Assembly: GCF_000367525.1 (NCBI RefSeq)
Contig: NZ_HF570956.1
Location: forward strand, 277,108-341,107
DNA: 64,000 bases
Source of the DNA: Phycicoccus elongatus Lp2
GTDB taxonomy: Bacteria > Actinomycetota > Actinomycetes > Actinomycetales > Dermatophilaceae
Direction of reading: 5' to 3'
In this document: in pieces, positions 44,705-52,501 of the stretch
How the letters are laid out: every line of letters starts with the position of its first letter
How positions within the stretch are numbered: the stretch's first letter is position 1
The notes under the pieces: model-generated
What the model was told of the DNA's origin: nothing
Databases searched by the model: none
Seen by the model: only the letters and a program-made list of their open reading frames with translations
Program-made: the position numbers and the translations under genes

Positions 44705-45430
44705 GTGAGCACGAACCCCACACCACCACCGGCAAGGGTGCTGGTCATCGAGGACGAGACCACGCTGGCCGGGCTGATCGCCGCCTACCTGTCCCGGGCC
44801 GGGTACGCCACGACGACCGTCCACACCGGGCCCGACGGGGTGCAGGCCGTGCGCGAACACGCCCCCGACGTCGTCATCCTCGACCTGGGGTTGCCCGGGC
44901 TGGATGGCATCGAGGTATGCCGCCAGATCCGAACCTTCTCCGACTGCTACGTCATTGTCGTCACCGCCCGCAAGGACGAGGTCGACACCCTCATCGGCCT
45001 GTCCGTGGGCGCGGACGACTACGTCACCAAACCGTTCAGCGTCCGCGAACTCCTCGCCCGCGTCCAGACCGTGCTGCGCCGCCCCCGGACCGGGTCCACG
45101 AGCGCATCAGAGACCCCGAGCAGCGAACCGATCCGAGTGGTCGGGGCACTCCGTGTTGACCCCAACGGTCATCGCGTCCACCTGGCCGACACCGAGGTGG
45201 CCCTCACTCCGACGGAACGGGACCTCCTCATCACGCTGGCTCGACGACCCACGATGGCCTTCACCCGTCGCCAGCTCATTGACGTCATCTGGGGAACCGA
45301 CTGGGTCGGGGACGAGCACCTCGTCGATGTCCACGTTGCCCACCTGCGCCGCAAACTCGGCGACGACCCCGACACCGGCCGCTACGTCACGACCGTGCGA
45401 GGCATCGGCTACCGGATGGGACAAGGATGA
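44705..45430 (+). CDS. OmpR-family response regulator
   Basis: 241 residues from GTG 44705. Receiver: VLVIEDETTLAGL, acceptor Asp in VVILDLGLPGLDG (about residue 60), and Lys in VTKPFSVREL. Winged helix: VALTPTERDLLITLARRP, then RQLIDVIWGTDWVGDEHLVDVHVAHLRRKLGDDP. Divergence from the copper genes makes it their likely copper-responsive activator. It overlaps the kinase by ATGA. Confidence 0.92.
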   Translation: MSTNPTPPPARVLVIEDETTLAGLIAAYLSRAGYATTTVHTGPDGVQAVREHAPDVVILDLGLPGLDGIEVCRQIRTFSDCYVIVVTARKDEVDTLIGLSVGADDYVTKPFSVRELLARVQTVLRRPRTGSTSASETPSSEPIRVVGALRVDPNGHRVHLADTEVALTPTERDLLITLARRPTMAFTRRQLIDVIWGTDWVGDEHLVDVHVAHLRRKLGDDPDTGRYVTTVRGIGYRMGQG

Positions 45431-46542
45431 CCACCACCCACAGTCCCTCGTCGACCGGCCTCGCGACCAGGCTGCTGGCCGGGCAGGCCATCGTCCTGGT
45501 GGCCGGCGCGCTGACCGTGGGACTGGTCGCAGCCGTCATCGGACCCCCGATCTTCCACCAGCACCTTCTCGAAGCCGGACACCAGCAGAACTCCCCCGAG
45601 CTCGTGCACATCGAGATGGCCTACCGCGACTCATCCCTCATCTCCGTTGGGATCGGTCTGCTCATCTCGCTGCTCGCCGCAGGCGCCGTCACCTGGTTCC
45701 TCACCCGCCGACTGCGCCGCCCCCTCGAGCAAGTCACCCACGCGGCCCGCGAACTGACCATGGGGCACTACGCCATCCGCGTCCCTGCGATCGCTGCCGG
45801 CACCGAACTCGAAACCCTCGCCGCAGCCTTCAACACCATGGCGGCCCGACTCGACAGCGTCGAAGACACCCGTCGCAGAATGCTCTCGGACCTGGCCCAC
45901 GAACTCCGCACCCCCATCGCCACCATCAGCGCGTACCACGAAGGCCTCCACGACGGCGTAACCAGCCTCGGTCCCGAGTCCAGGGCCGCACTGGAGGAAC
46001 AGACCCAACGGCTGGCCCGTCTCGCCGACGACATCGACGAAGTCTCCACCGCAGAGGAAGGCCGACTTGCGCTCGACCTCCGCAGCCACCATGTCACCGA
46101 CCTGCTCTGGGCAGCCCACGACGGCATGCGCGACGCCTATGCCGCCAAAGGCATCAACCTCATCGTCGAGACCTCGACTACCGCCGGCCTCGACATCCAC
46201 GTCGATCGCCACCGGATCGGCCAGGTTCTCGCCAACCTGCTGAGCAACGCCCTACGACACACCCCGCCCGGTGGGACCGTCACGCTGACCGGTCACAGCA
46301 GCCCTCACCACACGACTCTCACCGTCACCGACGACGGAGACGGAATGACCCCCGAACAACTCCAGCACGCCTTCGAACGCTTCTACCGAGCGGACTCCGC
46401 CCGCACGCACGACCGCACCGGCTCAGGCATCGGCCTGACGATCAGCCGGGCCATCATCAACGCCCACGGCGGCAGCCTCACCGCAGCCAGCAAAGGCACG
46501 GACCAAGGCAGCACGCTCACCATCAACCTGCCTACCCCGTAG
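45427..46542 (+). CDS. HAMP-type sensor histidine kinase
   Basis: 371 residues: two membrane helices (about 20-42 and 75-95) flank a short extracytoplasmic sensor containing His residues (IFHQHLLEAGHQQN). HAMP, HisKA with phospho-His in LSDLAHELRTPIATIS (about residue 160), and HATPase N/G boxes (NLLSNALRHTPPGG, DDGDGM, GSGIGLTISRAI) follow. The small His-bearing sensor loop and the adjacent copper genes suggest metal sensing. Confidence 0.9.
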   Translation: MTTTHSPSSTGLATRLLAGQAIVLVAGALTVGLVAAVIGPPIFHQHLLEAGHQQNSPELVHIEMAYRDSSLISVGIGLLISLLAAGAVTWFLTRRLRRPLEQVTHAARELTMGHYAIRVPAIAAGTELETLAAAFNTMAARLDSVEDTRRRMLSDLAHELRTPIATISAYHEGLHDGVTSLGPESRAALEEQTQRLARLADDIDEVSTAEEGRLALDLRSHHVTDLLWAAHDGMRDAYAAKGINLIVETSTTAGLDIHVDRHRIGQVLANLLSNALRHTPPGGTVTLTGHSSPHHTTLTVTDDGDGMTPEQLQHAFERFYRADSARTHDRTGSGIGLTISRAIINAHGGSLTAASKGTDQGSTLTINLPTP

Positions 46543-46559
46543 CGGCACCAGGTCGCTGT

Positions 46560-46790
46560 CCGCCCGGCGCGAGGCGGTTGGGAAGGTTCGACGGCGCGGC
46601 TCCGACGCGGGCGTGCAGCCGGCCTTTGATGCGGCCCTCCGGGACGCCGCATCTCCACCCGGCTGCCTCCGCCCGGGCGGCGTACCAGACACGCACGTCG
46701 GGGTCGTCGAGGCGGTAGAGCAGAACCATGACGTGGCCCCACGGCAATTGCGCAGCAGCTGCTGCGCAATTGGGGTCCGTAGGCAACCGC
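46560..46790 (-). pseudogene. DUF1016/YhcG nuclease-family fragment, copy 1
   Basis: The minus strand reads DPNCAAAAAQLPWGHVMVLL, YRLDDPDVRVWYAARAEAAGW, then GRIKGRLHARVGAAPSN: the middle of a YhcG-like (PD-(D/E)XK/DUF1016) protein around its AAQLPWGH motif. The N-terminal helix domain and the nuclease domain are absent. Nearly the same piece, cut at the same places, recurs at 63435. Confidence 0.65.
46599..46779. repeat. 181-bp direct repeat, copy 1, with 28-nt perfect palindrome
   Basis: By hand alignment it matches 63435-63615 at all but five positions, without gaps. At one end (46745-46772) it has CAATTGCGCAGCAG followed immediately by its exact complement. Confidence 0.9.
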
Positions 46791-46862
46791 GGAGAGTCAG
46801 TCACGGCTTGCCCACGCAAAGGCCATCGATCCATAATGTCGGGGTAGAAAATGCGGCGGAGG

Positions 46863-47013
46863 CATAACACGACGTTAATGTTTCATGGAAACCGCGTTTG
46901 TGAAATCTTCGCTGCATCTCGACAACATCTGTCGAGATGCAGTCAAGATTGCACGACCGTATGCGGCGTACTCTGCACCATCGGTCGAACTTGAAGACGT
47001 CGTGCAAGAGCCG
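46863..47013 (-). repeat. Hairpin-element family, copy B
   Basis: Left arm 46905-46924 and right arm 46930-46949 pair with two mismatches around ACATC. TACTCTGCA starts 39 nt after the right-arm start (46969), and TGCAAG 34 nt later (47003). A second stem, TTGCACGAC (46949) with GTCGTGCAA (46999), is perfect here. CATAAC at 46863. It ends 54 bp past the stop of the minus-strand nitroreductase-like gene. Confidence 0.85.
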
Positions 47014-47066
47014 CTGGGCTCACCAAAGGTGACGAGAACTCTCTCTCCGGCTTCACCTTGGAACAG

Positions 47067-47525
47067 TCACTCGCGTTGGAGGCGGACCATCGGCAGCACG
47101 TCCGGCGCAGTGCCCGTGGCCTCCTTGATAGCTCCGCGCAGCCTGTCCCATGCCCTCGGATGCTCGGCTTGGTAGCGCGATAGAACGGCCTGCGAGTCCG
47201 CTTGGCTCAATGGTGTGGCTCGTGCTGCACGTCGACCGTCTCGCCCCAAAGTCACGAAGCAGTCTGGGTGGGCAACCAAGTTCCTATACCACTGCGCACG
47301 TTCGCCAAAGCCGCTGACCAGGACGAAGGTGTCGACCCCCTCGCGCTGAACGACTTCCAGACAGACGTACCGAGGCTCACCGGTCTTCCGACCGACATGT
47401 TCGAGCATCAGAACTCGAGGTCCGAGCAGCCACCCCAGCCCATGGCGGTACAGCCAGATGGGCGAGCGGACCAGCCTTCGGTTGCGGAGCGCTCGGGCAA
47501 CCCAGCGGTCAACCATCTGAGCCAT
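47067..47525 (-). CDS. Deazaflavin (F420)-dependent nitroreductase-family protein
   Basis: 152 residues of the Ddn/Rv3547 family: WLYRHGLGWLLGPRVLMLEHVGRKTGEPRYVCLEVVQREG, VLVSGFGERAQWYRNLVAHPDCFVTLG, and a conserved basic end. These split-barrel proteins use F420 to reduce quinones or nitro compounds. ATG 47525 is preferred; the open frame extends to 47606 without homology. It is followed by repeat copy B. Confidence 0.83.
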   Translation of the reverse strand: MAQMVDRWVARALRNRRLVRSPIWLYRHGLGWLLGPRVLMLEHVGRKTGEPRYVCLEVVQREGVDTFVLVSGFGERAQWYRNLVAHPDCFVTLGRDGRRAARATPLSQADSQAVLSRYQAEHPRAWDRLRGAIKEATGTAPDVLPMVRLQRE

Positions 47526-47654
47526 CGTTCGAGAGTACGCGCCCGACTCGTGCACGGTGCGCCCTCTCTGGGCCGTTATCCCGCGTGGAGTCACCGGCGC
47601 GGCCACGGCCCGCTGCCCTCACCGCTCGCGGCCGACCGCACGAGGTGCCGCGGT

Positions 47655-48374
47655 CTAGGGAACCGCGGGGGAGCGCCGGGTGAGCATCCGGGCGACCATG
47701 CCGAAGGTGACGACGGCAGAGGCCAGTCCCACGATGCCGGCGGGGAGGCCACCCACGGTGCCGGTGACGGCGAAGACGACGGCTGCCACCGGGACCCAGA
47801 TGGGGAGCAGCCGGGCGCGCCTCAATCCCCAGGTGAGGAGGATCGGACCCAACGTCATGCCGGCGATGAAGGCGATGATGACGAGGACGAACAAGGGGTA
47901 GCTGTTGGACGCGTCCTCCATGGCGGTCACGGCGCTCATGGGTGCCCCGGACGTGCCGTCGATGGCCGCCATCCCATAGAAGGCCAGGGCATGGGCCACC
48001 GACGCCACGAGCCCGAGGGCGACGAGGAAGGCACCCACTCGGATCGTGCGTTGGCCGCGGGTGGCCGGGTCGCCGGTCGAGGCCGTGACCTGGGGGTGAT
48101 AGAGGATCCTCAGGATGCCCGGCAGCATCGCGAGCGACCCTAGGGTGACCGCAAGACCGAGGGCCAGCCACAGGCCGGAGTGGGCCTGGACGCGACGGAC
48201 CATGTCGGGGATGCCGGTCACCTCGTCGTCGGGGAGGACGAGTCGACGACCGAGGTCACCGGCAGCGAAGGCGATCGCCCCGACGAGGAGTGCGAGAGCC
48301 GTGGTGCCAGCCGAGCCGGGGTAGTCGACGCGCCGTGCCGCCGATGCCGTGGTGGAGGAGGTTTCGGTGTCCAT
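47655..48374 (-). CDS. Unidentified membrane protein
   Basis: 239 residues with about seven hydrophobic helices (ALALLVGAIAFAAG, LWLALGLAVTLGSLAMLPGIL and others). Met and Gly residues sit in helices (AFYGMAAIDGTSGAPM). I cannot name the family; it resembles DUF4386-like proteins. GAAAGG precedes ATG 48374. It is divergent from a two-component system, which may regulate it. Confidence 0.6.
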   Translation of the reverse strand: MDTETSSTTASAARRVDYPGSAGTTALALLVGAIAFAAGDLGRRLVLPDDEVTGIPDMVRRVQAHSGLWLALGLAVTLGSLAMLPGILRILYHPQVTASTGDPATRGQRTIRVGAFLVALGLVASVAHALAFYGMAAIDGTSGAPMSAVTAMEDASNSYPLFVLVIIAFIAGMTLGPILLTWGLRRARLLPIWVPVAAVVFAVTGTVGGLPAGIVGLASAVVTFGMVARMLTRRSPAVP

Positions 48375-48569
48375 GACACGCCTTTCGTTGGTGATGTGGT
48401 GGTGCTGCCTCCACGGTGCGGCGACGACGTGGCAGTACACATCGCCCAGTGGGGCCCCTGCGAGCAACCCTTTGGGCCAGGGCCGGGAGGCCGTCATCCG
48501 CACGATGGCGCACACCTCTCATCACATCGGCCGAGCCGCTCCGCCGACCGTGAGGCGTACGCTCGATGG

Positions 48570-49712
48570 GTGCACGGGTCATCGAACTCGTGGCGCTCAC
48601 GCCGCATCCGTGGCGTCCCCGTCATCGATCTGACCCTCGCATCGGCCCTCGGTGCGGTGGCGATCATCGGTGCCCTACGCCATGAACCGCCCGAGGGGCC
48701 GGACCTGCTCACCCTCCCCGTGGCCGTGGTCATGTGCGGCGCCCTCAGCCTGCGCCGCATCCACCCGTTCGCCATGGCCGTGCTCGTCTCCGTGCCGGCC
48801 CTTGTGCAAGCCCTGGTGTCGGTGTCCCCGGGGGCGTTGTGGGCGCTGGCGGTGTACCTCGTGGCCACCGTGTCGGTCGCGACCCACGACACCGAGGCTC
48901 GCGCGGCCGCCGGGGGCGGCCTGCTCCTGGTTTCGCTCTTCCTCCAGGAGTGGCTTGACCACGGCACGGACTACGTCTTCATCGTCCTCGTCTTCGGCGG
49001 TGCCTGGCTGATCGGTCGTGGCCTCAACGCCTGGACCACGCGCGCGCTCAGCGCGGAGACCACGAGCAGCGAGACGGCCCGACTGGCCGTCGCCGAGGAA
49101 CGCCTGCGGGTCGCCCGAGAACTGCACGACGTCGTCGCCCACTCGCTCGGGGTGATCGCCGTCCAGTCCGAGGCCGCCGACGCCCTCCTGGAGCGCGACC
49201 CGACCCTGGCCCGGGCATCGGTCCAAGCCGTCCGATCGAGCGCGCGGGGTGCCCTCGACGAGATGCGCCAACTGCTCGGGGTCCTCCGAGCGGAGCCCGA
49301 CGGCCTCCCACTCGAACCACAACCGCGACTGGCCGGACTGGCCCAGCTGGTCGACTCGTTCACGGCCGCAGGTCTTCGGGTTGCCCTGACCCAGTCGACA
49401 CGACCCGCGCACCTGCGGCCCGGACTGGACCTCACGGCATTCCGGATCGTCCAGGAGTCCCTCTCGAACGTCCTTCGCCATGCCGGGCCGGTCCCCGTGA
49501 GCGTATCCGTGACCGTGGCCGGGGACGCTCTCGTCGTCGAGGTCCGCAACGCGTCCAGTGCCCCGGGCCCTCGACGTCTGCCGGGGACAGGCCTCGGCCT
49601 GATCGGGCTCCGGGAGCGGGTCCAGGCCCTCGACGGGACGCTCGTCCACGGACCTGACGGCAGCGGATTCCGTGTCACCGCAACGCTTCCACTGAGCGGG
49701 AGCACAGCGTGA
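48570..49712 (+). CDS. DesK-like sensor histidine kinase
   Basis: 380 residues from GTG 48570; TACGCT at 48559 suggests a leaderless transcript. N-terminal membrane helices, then HisKA_3 with phospho-His in RVARELHDVVAHSLGVIAVQSEAAD (about residue 190) and HATPase (NVLRHAGPVPVS, GTGLGLIGLRERVQALDG). It overlaps its regulator by GTGA. It may control the divergent membrane protein. Confidence 0.88.
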   Translation: MHGSSNSWRSRRIRGVPVIDLTLASALGAVAIIGALRHEPPEGPDLLTLPVAVVMCGALSLRRIHPFAMAVLVSVPALVQALVSVSPGALWALAVYLVATVSVATHDTEARAAAGGGLLLVSLFLQEWLDHGTDYVFIVLVFGGAWLIGRGLNAWTTRALSAETTSSETARLAVAEERLRVARELHDVVAHSLGVIAVQSEAADALLERDPTLARASVQAVRSSARGALDEMRQLLGVLRAEPDGLPLEPQPRLAGLAQLVDSFTAAGLRVALTQSTRPAHLRPGLDLTAFRIVQESLSNVLRHAGPVPVSVSVTVAGDALVVEVRNASSAPGPRRLPGTGLGLIGLRERVQALDGTLVHGPDGSGFRVTATLPLSGSTA

Positions 49713-50404
49713 TCCGGGTGGTGATCGCCGATGACCAGGCCTTGGTGCGGGACGGGTTCTCGCTCATCCTCAACCTCGAGGAAGACATCGACGTCGTCGC
49801 GGTGGCCGGTGACGGCCGCCAATGCCTGCGGGAGGTCGCGCGGACCCGCCCGGACGTGGTCCTCATGGACATCCGGATGCCGGTCCTCGATGGGATCGCC
49901 GCGACCGAGGAGATCATGCGATCGGGGGCGAGCGCGCGGGTGCTCATCCTCACGACATTCGACCTCGACGTCTACGTCTATCGCGCGCTGCGCGCCGGTG
50001 CCTCGGGGTTCCTTCTCAAGGACGTGCCGCGACAGCAGTTGGCCGCGGCGGTTCGGATCGTCGCTGACGGAGGATCCGTCGTCGGACCGGCCATCACGCA
50101 ACGCCTCATCGAGCACTTCGTCGGCCGACCGCCCGTGGGCAACCCGCTGCCACCGACCCTGAGGCGACTGACCGTCCGCGAGAGCGAGATCCTGCGAGCG
50201 CTCGCGCAGGGCCGGTCCAACCGGGAACTCGCGCGAGCGCTCGCCCTATCCGACGCCACGGTCAAGACCCACGTCGCGACGATCCTCGCCAAACTCGGAG
50301 TGCGGGACCGGCTCCAGGCGGTGGTCCTCGCCTACGAGTCGGGTTTCGTCCAGCCGGGACGGGTGGACGACGCCAACAGCCCGGGTGGTCCCGACGCGCG
50401 ATGA
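49709..50404 (+). CDS. NarL/FixJ-family response regulator
   Basis: 231 residues, GTG start. Receiver VVIADDQALVRDG, acceptor Asp in VVLMDIRMPVLDG (about residue 54) and Lys in GFLLKDVP. HTH: LTVRESEILRALAQGRSNRELARALALSDATVKTHVATILAKL. Third kinase/regulator pair of this type in the window. Confidence 0.92.
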   Translation: MIRVVIADDQALVRDGFSLILNLEEDIDVVAVAGDGRQCLREVARTRPDVVLMDIRMPVLDGIAATEEIMRSGASARVLILTTFDLDVYVYRALRAGASGFLLKDVPRQQLAAAVRIVADGGSVVGPAITQRLIEHFVGRPPVGNPLPPTLRRLTVRESEILRALAQGRSNRELARALALSDATVKTHVATILAKLGVRDRLQAVVLAYESGFVQPGRVDDANSPGGPDAR

Positions 50405-50450
50405 GTCACGACGCCGCGACCTCGCCGCATCTGGACAGCTGAACCAGCCT

Positions 50451-50683
50451 CATAACTGAAGGCGCTCAACGCGCCCGAGATGCATATCCTCGGGCAATTC
50501 TTAGAATCAACTGCCGTTCTTACAAGATTGAGCGCATCTCGACACTGCCGCCGCCTCCTAGAAAGAGGAGGGGGCAATCATGTCGAGATGCAGCGAAGAC
50601 TCCACGAACTCAGGCGGCGTACTTTGCAGAAATCGTCCCGATCAGTGGGGTCGTGCAAGTTCGCCCCGAGCAGCCGGGAGAGC
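50451..50683 (-). repeat. Hairpin-element family, copy C (expanded loop)
   Basis: GCATCTCGACA (50534) pairs with TGTCGAGATGC (50581) around a 36-nt insert that itself folds (CCTCCT with AGGAGG). TACTTTGCA begins 39 nt after the right-arm start (50620), and TGCAAG 34 nt later (50654). CATAAC at 50451. It ends 76 bp past the stop of the minus-strand GNAT gene. Downstream GTTCGCC...CGAGCA matches copy A. Confidence 0.8.
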
Positions 50684-50758
50684 CCAAATCCTCCATGCGG
50701 CAGAGTCGGGCATGTGTGTGACCTCGTACCCTTACAGGCTCATCACAGGGCGTGTTCC

Positions 50759-51358
50759 TCAAGGACTGACCATCTTCCGCATCACCCAGCGCCACTTCGC
50801 GATCTTGCGTTCCCGGCTGAACCCAAACGCGGCATAGAGCGATTCCGGCCCGGTGTGAAAGTAGGAGCCTCTCTGCGGAGCGCGGTCCTCGACTTGTTCT
50901 GGGTATGACTCCACGAGTCCCCCGCCGGCGGCCCTGATCTCCTCGAGTGCACGTGCCACAGCGGCATGAGCAACACCTTGGTTGCGGTGGCCCCTGCCGG
51001 TGAAGATGCACCCGATTCTCCAATCTGGTAGGGACTGGGCATCCTTGGCGTACGCCTTGGCGTTCTGGATCGTAGGCAGTTCGGCTGGACTTCCGAATTG
51101 GCACCAGCCGACGCAGTCGTCCCCCTCATAGACCAGGACCTGATGGACGGTGCCCTTGCGGACATGTTCGTGCTTGGCCTCCTCGTTCGCGCCACGGCTC
51201 GTTCGGGAGAGACCTTCGGGATGAAAGCCCATGCACCAGCATCCGCCCCAGACGCCGTTGTTGTCTTCCACCAGACGAGCGAAGTCATCCCAGGTCTCAA
51301 CGGTGAGCAGGCGAGTCGTGTACTCGGGAATCTCGCGTTCGGTGCCCATGACGACCAT
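50759..51358 (-). CDS. GNAT-family N-acetyltransferase
   Basis: 199 residues: TRLLTVETWDDFARLVEDNNGVWGGCWCMGFHPEG, HVRKGTVHQVLVYEGDDCVGWCQFGSPAELPTI, acetyl-CoA loop GRGHRNQGVAHAAVARALEEI and a GFSRERKIAKWRWVMRK end. Several Cys/Trp residues in the N-terminus are typical of this subgroup. ATG 51358 or 51349. It is a single gene enclosed between repeat copies C and D, like a one-gene cassette. Substrate unknown. Confidence 0.83.
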   Translation of the reverse strand: MVVMGTEREIPEYTTRLLTVETWDDFARLVEDNNGVWGGCWCMGFHPEGLSRTSRGANEEAKHEHVRKGTVHQVLVYEGDDCVGWCQFGSPAELPTIQNAKAYAKDAQSLPDWRIGCIFTGRGHRNQGVAHAAVARALEEIRAAGGGLVESYPEQVEDRAPQRGSYFHTGPESLYAAFGFSRERKIAKWRWVMRKMVSP

Positions 51359-51562
51359 CGTGCCGGGCCCTTCATTTTGTAGGCAAGCACACGGTCGCTT
51401 CTCTCCGCACTCTGCCCGATTGTTGGGGTTGCCGAATGCACTCAACTCGGCAGTACAGCGAGATGCCGCACGAGAAGCGGACCGGCGGAAGACGGGCTCC
51501 GGCCTACTGCAACGGTGTAGCGGCAGCACGCCCGAGCATCGCATCGCGGCAATACAGCATTA
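51359..51562. other. Spacer upstream of the GNAT gene
   Basis: No credible gene. The minus-strand frame of the GNAT gene stays open to 51544 but shows no homology. It contains the probable GNAT promoter region; I see no strong boxes. Confidence 0.35.
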
Positions 51563-51694
51563 AAACGCCACTACTCCAGTCTTCGCTGCATCTCGACACG
51601 ACAACAACAACTGTCGAGATGCAGCGAAGACTGCAGGGGCACGTGCGTTCTACTTGGTACAGATCGGCCTATCCGGTGAGGTCGTGCATGATCG
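51563..51694 (-). repeat. Hairpin-element family, copy D (perfect 22-bp stem)
   Basis: CAGTCTTCGCTGCATCTCGA plus CA (51577-51598) pairs perfectly with 51612-51633 around a 13-nt CAA-rich loop. TACTTGGTA starts 39 nt after the right-arm start (51651), and TGCATG 34 nt later (51685). The distal side has CATTAAAAC (51559) instead of CATAAC. It ends 118 bp past the stop of minus-strand kdpE. Confidence 0.85.
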
Positions 51695-51811
51695 AACCCG
51701 ACCGCTGGACCGCCCCGCACTCTCTTTGGCAAATCGGGCCTCCCGGGCTGTTGCGGACGGACATCGCGTGGATGACCATTTCGTGGCCCTCGCCTCGAGT
51801 CCGGCACGGAC

Positions 51812-52501
51812 TCACGGGTCGAGCCGATAGCCCAGACCGGGTTCGGTGATCAGGTGTCGAGGTCGCCCGGGGGCGGGCTCGAGTTTGCGGCGGATTTGGT
51901 TGGCGAAGACGCGAAGGTAGTTGGATTCGCGACCGTAGCCAGGCCCCCAGACCGCTTTGAGGAGCGCCTCGTGCGGAACCAGCCGGCCCGGCTGCCGTGC
52001 CAGCGTCGTGAGGATCCGCCATTCGGTCGGGGTGAGATGCACATGCTTGTCACCGTCGGTCAGACGGGCGCTCATGGTCGTGAAGTCCAACCTGAAGGCG
52101 TCGCACGTGAACGCCGGCGCAGGGCCGACCGCATCCCCGGTGCCACGGCGCAGGGCAACTCGCACACGGGCCATGAGCTCGTCGGCGCCAAAAGGTTTGG
52201 TGACGTAGTCGTCCGCCCCCTCGTCGAGCGCCTCGACCTTGTCGTCGGACTGCTGACGAGCGGACAGGACGATGACCGGAACTTTGCTCCTTCGACGCAG
52301 TCGGCGAAGGACCTCCACCCCGTCGATGTCGGGCAACCCCAGGTCCAGAATGACCAGATCGGGGGTCTCCTCGTCGGCCGCCGCCAGAGCGTCCCGTCCT
52401 GACCCCACCGTCTCCACCTCGTAGCCGCGCGCCCGAAGGTTGATTCGCAGGGTGCGCTGGATGGCCGGGTCGTCCTCGACGACGAGGATCCGATCGGTCA
52501 T
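51812..52501 (-). CDS. kdpE: KDP operon response regulator
   Basis: 229-residue OmpR-family regulator: RILVVEDDPAIQRTL, acceptor Asp in LVILDLGLPDIDG (about residue 53), VTKPFGADEL, and a winged helix ending REPAPGRPRHLITEPGLGYRL-type (VFANQIRRKLEPAPG). With KdpD it induces kdpFABC under potassium limitation. It overlaps kdpD by ATGA and is the last gene of the operon; repeat copy D lies beyond. Confidence 0.95.
   Translation of the reverse strand: MTDRILVVEDDPAIQRTLRINLRARGYEVETVGSGRDALAAADEETPDLVILDLGLPDIDGVEVLRRLRRRSKVPVIVLSARQQSDDKVEALDEGADDYVTKPFGADELMARVRVALRRGTGDAVGPAPAFTCDAFRLDFTTMSARLTDGDKHVHLTPTEWRILTTLARQPGRLVPHEALLKAVWGPGYGRESNYLRVFANQIRRKLEPAPGRPRHLITEPGLGYRLDP

Noticed and set aside
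46745-46772. 28-nt palindrome as a simple coding coincidence (poly-Ala of YhcG)
   Set aside because: Not rejected fully: the Ala run could explain part of it, but perfect symmetry over 28 bases in both copies is unlikely by codon choice alone; retained within the repeat finding.
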